DNA of 64,000 bases from Patagioenas fasciata (taxonomy: Eukaryota > Chordata > Aves > Columbiformes > Columbidae). Numbering within the stretch: position 1 is the first letter of the stretch; each line of letters opens with the position of its first letter. Shown here one piece after another: positions 37,627 through 48,693 of the stretch. The stretch lies in NCBI RefSeq assembly GCF_037038585.1, contig NC_092560.1:59265049-59329048 (forward strand), in the 5' to 3' direction. Under the pieces are notes generated by a model, which saw only the letters and a list, made by a program, of their open reading frames with translations, ran no database searches and was not told the DNA's origin. Made by a program: the position numbers and the translations under genes.

Positions 37627-37631
37627 GATGC
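37627..37631. repeat. Left target-site duplication of the solo LTR
   Basis: GATGC at 37627-37631 is repeated exactly at 38374-38378 on the other side of the LTR. Five bases is the usual target duplication size for ERVL elements. The next base, T, is shared by chance on both sides. Confidence 0.9.
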
Positions 37632-38373
37632 TGGGCTGGTTTGACTTAAAATGAGTTAATTTTCTTCATGCAGTTAGCAACCTTTCTTTTTCATAGCTAG
37701 CACAGTCATTATTTGGACTTAGTTTGAGAATAAGAGATAACACCCCAGCACAGAGTTATGTTTTTAATTGCTGTGGTCTGAGAGCCAAGGACATTCTGAG
37801 CACTCTGCCCACAGGTGTGAGGTAGTGAGGAAGTGAGGCATGGATGGGGCAGAGCTTGACTGACATCCAGACTGATCAGTAACAGTATTCTATCCCATTA
37901 GCATCATGCTTCGTATTTAAGGAGAGTCAGGACCTTCCAGTCTCTCTCTCTCTGGCGTTGCTTTTGGGTGTTTGTTTTTTTTTTTTTTCATACATTCTTT
38001 TTTAGCTCTTTTTATTGGAACTGGGAGAGTTTTGGTTCAGGACATTTAGTTCGGCCTTTTGCTGTTTTGCAAAGGCCTCTGAGCCTTTCTGCCTTTTTCC
38101 TTCTTTTTGGGACTGGGGCATGGCTTCCTGGAACTGGCTGCTTAGTGTGGATGGAGCTTCGTGAGGAATTGCCTTGAGAATCTTTTCTGTTTTATATATA
38201 TATAGACATATTTACTAGTAGTGTATTAGTATTTTGTTATTTTATTAAACTCTGTTTATCTCAATCCAAGTTTCTCCCTTGCCTTTTGATTCTCTCTCCT
38301 ATTGGGGGAGTGGGGGAGAGGGTGAGTGAGTGGCTATCATGGTTGTTTTGCCAGCTTGGGTTAAACCACAACA
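37632..38373 (+). mobile_element. Solo LTR of an avian ERVL-type endogenous retrovirus
   Basis: The 742-bp element starts TGGGCTGGTTTGAC and ends GGGTTAAACCACAACA, the characteristic terminal sequences of ERVL LTRs in birds, with canonical TG...CA ends. A TATA-like TATTTAA lies at 37914-37920 and a polyadenylation-signal variant ATTAAA at 38244-38249, which sets the plus orientation. A CT repeat (about 37940-37953) and a T14-15 run (about 37975-37989) lie in between. No gag, pol or second LTR flanks it and the target duplication is intact, so homologous recombination between two LTRs has probably removed the provirus interior. The open frame at 37968-38177 lies inside the LTR and is not a gene. 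Confidence 0.92.
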
Positions 38374-38378
38374 GATGC
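38374..38378. repeat. Right target-site duplication of the solo LTR
   Basis: Exact copy (GATGC) of the five bases immediately left of the LTR. Confidence 0.9.
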
Positions 38379-40156
38379 TATGTGGTTGAAAACAAAAATA
38401 TGTGACAGAAAAATCAGCTACATGTCCCTGAGAGCCAAGAACCAGAAATGAATGTTGAATATCTGTCTATTGGGTTATACTTTTGCTTGCTGTTTTTTAT
38501 ATTCAAGCATACTGAACAAGTTGAGAATCTTCTCTCAGGTCTAATATTGAGTCTTTTCCACTCCTAAGCTGTTATTTTCAATTAAAACATTTGTCAAGCA
38601 TCTCTCTCTACATATCCATATTCTGTCCGGCTAAAACGGTCAAGTGGTCTTGTAAGAATAAGGATAATAAACATTGAATAATCCCTCCAAGGCAACTCCT
38701 GATAGGATTTGTCTTTTAACTTAGGACATTCACTTTGAGATCAGAGGCAATGCATACAACTGATTGGGGACTTCAGCAAGACTCGGGGGGAGAGGGGTTG
38801 CAGTGCTTGTGGAAGTAGGGGGAGGTCCACAGGCTACAGAAACATGACAAAAATCCACCTGCAGCTGGGACACCTTCACAGAACCACAGAGCTCAGGGCA
38901 GTGATGGGCATCAGTGAGACCCATGCACAGGGAGGGTGACTGGGGCTGGTCTGTTTCCAGCTCACTTCTGGCTGCCCAGAAGAGGAAGCTGGGTTTGGAT
39001 GAGGCCAGTTCATTCATGTCAAGGTTTTGTAGTGGTTTGAGTGCAAGTGGTTAGTGATGTTCTTAATTAAGACTAAAGTAAATTAAAGGAAGTAAATTGA
39101 GTAGTAGAAACTATTAAACATCAAACAAGTCTTACTGATGTGTATTGATGCATTCAATTGAACAGGATGCATAGTCATTTGGGAAGAGACCTCTTCAAGG
39201 GGCAGGCAATGGCTCACCAAAACTTCATTTCTGGACTATGGAAGTGCAAAGTCTAGCACTCCTAGTTCACCAAGAAGCTACTCTAGCTGTTCAGATCCTT
39301 CAGATTTAAGCCACTCAGGATGCAATCCTGTATCTGTGCAGGTAGCTGGAATTAGGCTGTTGGAAGGAGAAAAGTCATTAGTTTCCCAGCACAATATGAG
39401 GAAAAAATGGAGCTTATGATGGAGGCAAAAAATACACAGCGTTGTCCAGAACAAAAGTCAACTCAGGGAACACAAAATACATGTCAAAGTTTAACTGAAA
39501 ATAGCAGTAAACTGCTTTGTTACTTACTAACGAAGGAAGTGTTGAGAGCAAATGGGAACACTGATGCACACAGTTAAAAGGTCAAAATTTAATTAAACAA
39601 ATCCATGGCATAATTACAGCTCTAAGAGATAGAAAACATAATAGTGTTAATTATTGTGGGCCTTCTTCCTTTCAGAGTTGTCCATATTGAAAAAAAAAAA
39701 ATCATATAACTTTCTGGAACAGAATCTTAAGTAGCAAATTGTGAGGGTGACTAGTGTTTTCTTAGATGGCAACACAGTGATCTACTGTATTTTACATTTA
39801 ATGGCTCACACAGGAAAAAAAAAAAAGTGTGGATACCTTTTACTTTTTCAAATAATCTGATTCTTATCCTTCTTTTAAAAAAGAATTCATAATGATTCAA
39901 GGATATGCAGACTTAAATTCAGCATCTGCTTTTAGTGTGAGTGGTCGTGCACACTATTTCTTCAAGTGTATTATGTTGCCCAATGTTTGCATCAATAGTG
40001 TCTTTCCAATTTGTCTTGACAGTCATTCCTTTAATTATTTATTCTTACCATTAGGAAGACTTGTTTTTTCACTTAAGTAAGTAAGGACCTTGTGACTTTT
40101 TGACTTAGATATCCTACCAAATCCCATCTTTACTGCTCTTCTGAAGTACCTACTAT
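38379..40156. other. Noncoding stretch, nothing recognised
   Basis: A somewhat GC-richer patch at 38740-39010 carries a 95-codon minus-strand frame without domain or splice support. Poly(A) runs occur near 39691-39701 and 39815-39826. Confidence 0.55.
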
Positions 40157-40230
40157 TGGGCCTGATCCAGCGTTTCCCTGGAATAGTGTAATGATTTCTA
40201 TAGACTTCAATAGACTATAGATCATACCTA
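40157..40230. repeat. Probable ancient repeat with GGGCCTGATCCA motif
   Basis: TTGGGCCTGATCCAGCG, then ATGATTTCTATAGACTTCAA and TAGACTATAGATCATACC, follow the order of a common amniote repeat (roughly gggcctgatcc...cccattgacttcaatgggctttggatcagg). It belongs with the copy at 32079-32141. Confidence 0.5.
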
Positions 40231-43200
40231 CAGGATGCAAGCAAGGATGATTTCTCTTCCACAGCATACAGAAGATTAAAGCAGCATTTGTTTTCAGCTG
40301 GTGTAACTATATTTTCTTAAGATTTACAGAAAAAAAATAAAGCTATCGGATGCTGTGTGATGCACAATTTGCAGATGGTATTTTATGATTTTAATCTATT
40401 ATAGATATAAGCATAGCATAATTATTTTTCTTGTCACTCTATAATTATTATTCACTTGGTTTTATGTCTCACACTTAATTTGATTAAGAAAAAGCAGTTT
40501 AGTACCTTTTTGTTGTTGTTGTTTATATGCACTAGTAATGAGAGGATGTATTATTGGTGAGATAAAAATAGTGTTGCAATATTTGTGTCCAACAAATTGC
40601 TTTTAGACAAGAGGTGTTATTGTCTGGATGATAGCATGTATGCTTCATCTGCTGTGATGTCGTACCTGAAATTGAGTGGGCCCAGAAAAACTTGGTTGTA
40701 AAATGCTGTATGCATTCACGCAGGGGATTAGGATTGCCCACATCCTGTCTGTGTTTGGAATAAAAGCTGTTTTAGGGCTGCTGTCCTCCATCTGAACAGA
40801 TATTCTGAAACGGCTTATATCTGGGCCTTTTCCCTGTAACCACTGGGGCTTTAGAACTAAAATCCTTCTTTATTTCCTTTAAAGTTGATGTTGTGACTAT
40901 AGCCCCAGAAGTAGTAACCAAAATGTACACTGGAGGAAGGAAAGAGAAGGAAAAAGCTATTAAGGGGACAGCTTTGGCCAAAATCCAGATGCATACGCAT
41001 TTGGCATCAAATAATTTAGTATGAACTACAGAAGAAAGTTTTAAACATTTTGTAATTCCTGTCATTTCTGTGTGGCAATGTGGTGCTCTCCTCTGGCCTA
41101 GCCTTGAGGTCTGTCCACTCTGAACTGAGATAATGTTTTCTTGGCTTGCCCAAGCAAAAGATGCTGTTTATGTTTGCAATACAAAGTAACTGTAACAGCG
41201 TTTGAGGCGCATCCATTATACCAGTGCTTACATACCAAATTCATTGTTAATGAGTTTAAGTGCAATTCATTTCAAACAGTTGTGTCTGTTAGCTGCAGTG
41301 AAAACTTTTAAAAAAGTATTTGCTGTTGCATAATTTTCATTCCCAGACTGAAATAACAGAATACTTCTTTTCACCTCCTAATGACACTAGGAGTGTAGAA
41401 CTTTTTCATGTCATGAATTCAGTTACAGTTCCTATCTCTAAATGCGAGTAAGAAATTAATTAATATAGGTTACTCAGATGATAGCATAGTTATATATGAT
41501 AGGTTTGGTATTTTACCACACACTGCTTTTCAGTGTTTCTGAAAGTATTTATATAGTTGATTTCTTTTTTCTCATACTCATTTTTGAAGCATTTTATTTC
41601 ATTGTTAATAACAAGTACTGGCATTTGTCTTTTCCTTGGCTCAACATACTGAAAATGCAGTAAGAGATATATTGAGAGTTCCAATATCCCTAATGTGTTT
41701 GCTAGGCTGTTATGTCTCAATACCAACAACTTCAAAAGAAAAAAAAAAAAAAAAGCCAAGTAGGATAACATATAATATTATTTAAATTATTTAAAATCAT
41801 TCTTTGGAAAACTTCACCACAGACATTCTTCACTTAAAGAGGGAAATAGGAAAAAAAAAAAAAAAGGGAAAGAAAAATACTGTCTACACAGGGCTCTCCT
41901 GTTCTTAATTTTGGTTGAAACCATGCATACCCCTTTGAAGTACTGGCTCTACTAATACACACCTTATCCCTCTCTGTGCCAGCCATATGAACCTATTTAC
42001 ATTGTAAGATTCAGCCAGAGGCCAGGAAAGAGATATGTACAGTAATTCCAAACACAGTCTATAAGGAAGTGCCTCAAAGATTTTAATAAAAGTCAATGAC
42101 ACCTATCAAATGGCATTAGAAACATGTAAGCAGGCATGGCCATGATTACCTCAAACTGACATGATAGTACCTGTCTCAAAGAAATTGCACTTTATTGAAT
42201 TGTCTTTAAACATTTATATAAAGTAACAAAGTCAGCAAAGTAGTTCAAACTTCCACCAAAACAGATGTCAAAGAGTGACTATGCTTTGAAATACAAATGA
42301 AGTCAAGGGTCTTCTGTTGCTTTTGAGTAAGACAAGCTGACTGAAAAGCAAAACAATTTAAATGAAAAACACTGTTTTTCTGTTGTGGTACTTTTAGCCA
42401 TAACTATCTATCTGTTTGTCTGTCTGTCTGCCTATCTAATAAAAATAATCTGTGTTTCTAAAGGTAAAGAAACAAGACCGAAAATGCACTCCATAGCCAG
42501 TCTTTAGTACTTTAGAATAACAGGGGATATTCTCCATCTCTGGATCCCGCTTTGGTACCGAGTGCTGCATAACCTTATAAGGAATTAAATAAATTTCAGC
42601 AAAACTTTCTGAATACCATCAATGCATGCTCTAGGTATGATGCTAAATATTTTGGAGATTACTTCAGCTATCTAGTTATGAAGAATGACAGTATGGTGTA
42701 TGTCATAAATCTACAGTAATCATATATCTGACATAAATTATCATAGTAGAAGGAGAATGGAGATAAAGCTGTACACATTCGGTGGTAACAGCTTTGGATC
42801 ACCACAGAACATATGCGTGTGCTTGACTTCAAGTACTGAAACCATCTACATTCTTCAAGTTAAATATGTGTTTGAGGGACTTTTTACTTTTATCACCAAA
42901 CCTTTGGAAAAACTCTATTTTTCAGAATTTTCCAGGACTTAGTTTTCCGGTAGATTTTTTTCACATTCTACAATATTGACAGCATTTGTCACTCTGTCAC
43001 TGTCAACAACTGATTGGGCATAGATCCTTGGATACTCAGACTGCAGCGCTTCTCTATCGCGATCTCAGTCTGTGTATGAGCATGTGTTGAACACATTGAA
43101 ATGAATCATCAAAAGGCACCAGGTGCATGGAGTGAACAGAGCCATATAAAAAAGCAAGAAGTTGTAAGTGCTATCATGCCGTTTTCCGTGAAATAAACAA

Positions 43201-43482
43201 GGGAATACTGCACCATTCTGTATTTATTATTGTTAAGGGTTAATTTAGCTCACACAATAATCCAGACCATCCCTAGGCCAAAATGTTTTGTGTACGGAGA
43301 TGAGGAAGATGACAGAACTAACTTAGAAAGTGCAAAATATCCATCAAATAGTTTTGCTATTGACTATGTCCATATGCACTTTGTAACCCACTCTAAAACT
43401 CCAGAATTATCTAATAGTGTTTCTGCTTACACAACAATGTCTCCAACTAGCATAACATTTTTGTTCTGGAGCTTGACCTCTG
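40231..43482. other. AT-rich noncoding stretch, nothing recognised
   Basis: Poly(A) runs at about 41740-41754 and 41851-41865, and a degenerate ATCT/GTCT run at about 42405-42438. No frame has a domain. Confidence 0.6.
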
Positions 43483-43977
43483 GTGTTTTGGGATATTTGT
43501 CTTTCCCTGGCTTCTGGCCATTACCCAAATTTTGGCATTCCTGAACATCCATATGGACATAAAAGTTGCCAGATTTCAAATTTCAACCAGGACCATCTCT
43601 GGCTCTTGCTCTGTGCACATTGCTGGATGACAGAGAGATACTCAAGGTTCTTGTATTCTTCTCTGGGTCTCCATCCCTGTCTGTTCAGCCTCAGCTTTGG
43701 ATTTAATCTGGGAAGTGGTTGTGGTGAGCAGATGCTTTGTGCATTGTCTGCAGCTCTGGCTAGATCTCTATCCTTTCACAGATGCCCTCCCTCAGGTACC
43801 TCACCTGCTCTAATGCTGATGTCCTGTGTGGAGGTCCACCAAATTCAGAAGCCAAGCCCATGGGAGAAAAACTGTTCCACCAGGCTCTGTGCTAACTTTG
43901 CCCTGCCTGAGAGGGACACACATTTCAGTCTTCATGTCAGAAGGTCTGGAAGTGGTTCTCCAATGCTTTCTAAATAA
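43483..43977 (+). other. Longest open frame (164 codons), not recognised
   Basis: This is the longest stop-free frame outside simple repeats. The predicted residues are rich in Ser, Leu, Cys and Pro with no signal peptide, membrane segment or domain I can name, and codon use looks unconstrained. No promoter, upstream exon or polyadenylation signal supports it. Such a frame is expected once or so by chance in 64 kb. I list it only because of its length. Confidence 0.1.
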
Positions 43978-46222
43978 TTTTCTGTTTCCGACCTCTAACA
44001 TTACTAAGATGCCTTGAATGCCTAATCAAAGTAAAAATAAGAAACACGAGATTAATCACTTTCTGAACCTTTTCTCCAGGTGTAAATAGTAAAGTATTTG
44101 GCAGTGAACAGCAGTTTGACATTTCATTTGCAGTATACTGATATGAAAACCTGTTAAAAGTAACCAAAGAAAATGTGCATTTGTTACTACCCAAAATGCT
44201 CTAGCGCTACTCCTGGAAATTCAGGATATATCCTGTTCACTTTGCTGGAGGCGTAGTGAAATGTTCCATATCTGCACACTGAACAGTCTTTCTGAGAATT
44301 CTCTTGAAAAACATTACTGTTCCTGAGCATTATTGCCACTAATTATTCCTGTTACTACTATTACTATTAATGCAATATGTTATCACAGGTCTACCATCCA
44401 AGCTCAGAACATCAGCACCAAAATTCAGAAGTGGCTGACGCACTCCTGGAAATTCCCTGAAGTTGCCCAGACTCAGCCCTTTGTATGCATACCACAGAGA
44501 AGCTGTGTTGGTGGTCTCCAGCGTCAGATCACTTAGATGCTGTGTAACCTTTGCTGGTTAGATGGGCAACAAATACCAGCTGGACCATTCAGGTGTCAGT
44601 CATTCCTGACACTGCTTTTCTGGAGAGTCCTGACTACATCATTCTTCCCTTTCTTTCCAGCTTTATGCTGCCATGTCTTGCTGAAATGTTGTCATTGTAG
44701 TTGATTTGCTAGAAAATGCTTTAAAAATGTATTTTCTTTTCCAAACAATAAAAGTGAACAAAGTCTTACTCTCACAAAATGATAACACAAAAGCAGCAGT
44801 TCATGTGAAGATACCTGCAAGCACAAAAGTTAGAAATCTTCCCATTCTGTTGGCAGGCAGCTGCTAAGATCCCAGCCCTGGGGCAGGAAGGGCAGGGATC
44901 ATTGTCCCACTGCTGTGATAGCACAGCCAGGTGCTTGTCAGCCTGCTTGCCAGCTTGCCAAGCTCTGTGCACCTCATGCAACTGAGGTATTTGGCAGCCC
45001 TGCCTTGTCTATCCACACCTCCAGTGCAATATCAAGCGAGAGTAACCAAGAGCCTTAGGGATGAGTCGTTTAGCTGAAAATATAAGGTTTGGGTTTTACC
45101 ACTTCAAAGGGCTGACAATAATCCTGTGTGCATCACTAACCATATTTTTGACACTTCAGTATTTTTAAATCGCTGCTGGCAGACAATAGTCATTCTGATC
45201 CTTCTCCCTTGCCACAAGTTGCGTAAGATCACCTCACCCAGTGCAGGGAGCAAGTCCCAAGCACAACATATCCAGAACTTGTGCCCATTTCTTCTCAGAA
45301 GGGATCAGCCAAATCCAGAGCTGTGCTCGCTCCATGTATGTCAACAGGCACGAGTTGAACTGAGACATCTGGATATAGATGTGACTTTCACAAACAGCCC
45401 TGCAAACTAGCAGGGTGTGCTGGGTCCAACACCTGAAAGTGTGAGGATGCCAATGAGAAAAGCTGCCCTCTGCTGTCATCTGTAGAGTTGTATTCTGTGT
45501 TGTGCATCTGCAGATCTGGGGTTTGAGGGGACAATATTTGTAATCTGACAATGAAAGATGAATAATAATAATGGACTGCAAATGTAATGGACCACTGTTG
45601 CATGGTAGACTTTCCCAAGGTTTGAAGCCACTTTTTTAAAGGCTGAGTCTGCGGTTATAAAAATTACCTCATTAAAAATGGCTTAAAAGTCACACAGGGA
45701 ACTGCACAAACCTGTGTCTGCTAGACCCCTTCTCTGCCTGACCCTACCAGTCAGCAGGCAGGGCTGAAGCAAGCTTGTTACAGGCCAATATTAAATGAAC
45801 AAAGAGACAGAATCTGGTTGCACTAAGGTGCACTTTGGAACGGGAGAATGTGCAAAAGAAGTATTCTTTGGCAAATTTCTTTTAAATGGGCTTCAATGGA
45901 AATGAATTGATCGCGTGTCAGTAGCAGAAATACAAGTGCTGTATTCAGTTGTACACCTCTCATTATATTTCTATTTCTAACGCTTAATTGTTTCTCAGAC
46001 AAAGCATTAGCATTTCTTTCATTTATATAATAATAAAATGTGATATTTATTACTGTTAATAAGAAGTAGAGACTAGAGACAGAAGGTGGGGAGCTGTCAA
46101 GCAGGGGGACAAGACAAGTGCTCTGTAAGAGCATTACTTAATGTGGCGCCATGACTCACATGCAATGTCATTTTAACAGCTTTCTGTGTTTAATTTCCTT
46201 TTCTTTAACCAGTAGCCTAACA
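43978..46222. other. Noncoding stretch, nothing recognised
   Basis: Overlapping frames on both strands at 45126-45618 (up to 115 codons) have no domain. No repeat family is recognised. Confidence 0.55.
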
Positions 46223-46300
46223 CAGTGGTGCTCAGACTGTGGTTGATGGACCACAAGTGGTTTGTGGGGCTCTCCCAGGTGGTCTGGGGAATTAAGCATT
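46223..46300. mobile_element. hAT (Charlie-like) transposon end, relic
   Basis: CAGTGGTGCTCAGACTGTGG, then TTGATGGACCACAAGTGGTT and GGGGCTCTCCCAGGTGGTCT, closely follow the terminal region of nonautonomous hAT elements of amniotes (cagtggttctcaaactgtggtccgtggaccac...gctctcccaggtggtccg). The opposite inverted end was not found, although the region up to about 46450 may belong to the same element. No transposase frame is present. Confidence 0.6.
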
Positions 46301-46391
46301 TTGGGATCTGCCATACCTGACAGATCTTGGGGAAGGGAACTGAACACTCCAGAAGGTGACTTTTTTTCTTTTTGTGTGAATGGTCTCCAGA

Positions 46392-46411
46392 GGGGGGGGG
46401 GGGGGGGGGGG
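46392..46411. repeat. Run of 20 G
   Basis: Twenty consecutive G, followed by AAGGGAAG. It encodes the polyglycine stretch of a spurious plus-strand frame. Such runs form quadruplexes and are prone to length error in sequencing. Confidence 0.95.
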
Positions 46412-46684
46412 AAGGGAAGCCACTGGGTTGGGGAACCCTTTTACTTCAGTTTCTATGGGAAGAAAATGCTAACAGTTGGTTTTTGGACACTTTTACATTC
46501 TTAGTGTCTGTTGTAGTCAGAAGGCTTTAAGCCTTCACAAGGAAAGACAAAACAGCTGCAGATGATGCAGAGCAACATAACCAAAGAGCTGCAGAGGGGG
46601 CTGGAAGCCACGCAAGTTTTGTCTGCTTGACACTTTAAGGAGACTCTGAGGAGTCAGATAACACTACTTAGGCCAGATTTAATA

Positions 46685-47166
46685 CTAGCTTTGTGCCTCC
46701 CAGCTTCTGTGAGGTCCTGACATTCTTGAAGGAGACCTCTCCTGGATTTCTTCTTCCGTGCTCCTCAAGAGGTTTTCTTTGGCAGGTGGAGTGTAGCAGA
46801 CAATGGAGGACGTGGACCTTGCCATCTCCAAGTTCATACGGTGTATCTCCCACAGAAGGTCTGCATGGTAGCATGTCTTGAGGATGAAGATACTGCCAGC
46901 AGTGTCCACATCGGGTTCACCAGCCATGACATCAACTCTGGGAAAGAGAGAGGACACTCACTGCTCTGCTTGCAACCCTTGTGGATCTGGGGGGGCGACT
47001 TGAACTTGGGTCACACCTGTGGATCCATCTAGCACCTGGTAGAGGTGTTTTGGGGTGAATTCCAAAGGAAAGGGTGCCACCGGCTGAACCGCCACCCACA
47101 ATTCCCTCAGCATCCATCTTCTCCTTGGAGATCTGCTCTGGTACTCGCTGACCTGACCTAACCCTT
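46685..47166 (-). other. Candidate two-exon coding segment, unidentified
   Basis: Two minus-strand frames line up. The upstream block (about 47166-47017) reads through a Glu-Gln-Ile-Ser-Lys-Glu-Lys-Met-Asp-Ala-Glu-Gly stretch and ends in ATCCACAG followed by GTGTGA, a possible donor. After 79 nt comes a strong acceptor (CCTCTCTCTTTCCCAG, ending at 46938), then the downstream block 46937-46685. Joining the two preserves frame (a split Arg codon, then Val-Asp-Val-Met-Ala-Gly). The downstream block gives 83 residues to a TAG at 46687-46685, of mixed soluble-protein composition, with Trp-Glu-Ile-His near its middle. An ATTAAA follows within ten bases of the stop. I do not recognise the protein; it could be a lineage-specific exon, a relic or chance. 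Confidence 0.25.
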
Positions 47167-48554
47167 CTGCAGCTTATGAGATCCAGTGGGCTCATTGCTT
47201 AAGGGGGCATGGCTTCAGGCCAGATAGGAGAAATGTTACACTTAAACAATACATGTGCTTTAATGTCCGCAAATGCGACAGTTTGGAGAGAGTGAAAAGG
47301 ATGGGGGAAAATTGGGAAGCTCTTTGCATGTCCAAAATTAGAGCTTGCACCAGAAGCAAGAAAGAGAAGAATATAACTATTTCACAGGGAAATAACACTT
47401 CCAGTAAGGTTAATTTAGCCTATTTCTACCAATGAAGTCTGTCCTAGGAAATTTTCATTGTATTGTGACAGGCTTAATTAGAACTGTTGTAATCAAATAA
47501 GTGCACCTGGCAGAGGAGTGGGAAAGAATACTACCATTACAGAGTTAGATGCATGCCCATCTTTTGTTCATCCTGTCCAATGGTACCTGCATAGATATGG
47601 GGCTTTATTTTTCCTCAGGTGAAATTCCATTGGTTTTTCCAATTTCAAAATCAATTTTGGGGTGCTTAGTTCTGAGCATTAGCCCCAAATGCCCAACAAG
47701 TCCAAGCATATCCAGGGCATGCAGGTCCTTCTACAGACTCATTTGAAAAAAAACCCAAAAAACCACAGAACAACACAGAAACATATTCTGGTTAATTAGG
47801 TCATGGAAGCACATTCTGTACAGTCTAAAACATTTTACTATCCCTAAAATTTAGACTGGCTTCCAGGGTATCATTTTGGACCTTAATGACTTCAGTGAGA
47901 TTAAATTTAAGCCTCACCTAGTGACGTTAAGTCTTGCAGTATCCCTGGGAGACTCCTAACTACCCAGAATTGGTAGATTAGAGTGTGGTGTGGCCCTCCT
48001 GCATCCTCACTTTTGGTTTCTTTCTTGTCTAAGAGATATTTGGGGAATGCTGGAGGCCAGAGGGAAGATGACATGATAGCTACAGGAGGCTGCCATAAAG
48101 AGTCTTTTTGAGAGGAAATTTTACTACAACTGTTGTTTAATGCTATTTTAGCCTCTAAAGTTATATGGGGTTTGACAGGAAGACTAAGGTTTTTTTCTCC
48201 TCTCATTTAGGGCTTAACTCTGCAAATGCCTTTAGTAGCCACAGGTCCTATCTATATTACTGGTATATCTGCCTGGATACAGTCACTGAAATAATAGTTC
48301 CACTTTCACAAAACAGATTTTTTAGTAACATTGAATCAACCCTTCAGAACATTTTTTTTCTACCTTCAAAGTGACTAAAAAATTGGTCTATGTGAGAAAT
48401 AAAAAGACCTCAAGAGCAAGAACTAAGGGCCAACATCAGAACAGAACTTTAAAATGTGTCAAAACAATCAGTTCTAAAAAAGCCCTCCTCAAATATCAAA
48501 TGGTAATTTTGATATTTCTCCTGATTTGGCACAAGATGTTCCAAAACTCCCTTT
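47167..48554. other. Noncoding stretch, nothing recognised
   Basis: Short frames on both strands with no domain. GGGCTTAACTCTGCAAATGC near 48210 faintly recalls an amniote repeat but is too short to call. Confidence 0.55.
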
Positions 48555-48693
48555 CCCCCCCCTTTCCTTTGTTTGTTTGTTTGGTTTTTAGTTTGTGGTG
48601 GGTTTTTGTTTGTGGGTTTTTTGTCTTGTTTTTGTTTGTTGGTTTGTGTGTGGGTTTTTGTTGTTTGTTTTGTATTTGTTTTTGTTTCCCCCC
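48555..48693. repeat. GT/T-rich low-complexity tract flanked by C runs
   Basis: A C8 run (48555-48562), then about 120 bases of GTTT, GGTTTTT and GTGTGTG, then a C6 run (48688-48693). On the minus strand it reads as Lys/Asn/Thr/Gln-rich frames, which are artefacts of composition. Confidence 0.85.

Noticed and set aside
37968..38177. 69-codon plus-strand frame
   Set aside because: It lies wholly inside the solo LTR and starts in a T run.
45126..45618. Stacked open frames on both strands, up to 115 codons
   Set aside because: They overlap each other on opposite strands, show no domain and have no splice or promoter support.
48205..48255. Fragment resembling an amniote 'cttaactctgcaaa' repeat
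   Set aside because: The match is too short, and the flanks do not continue it.
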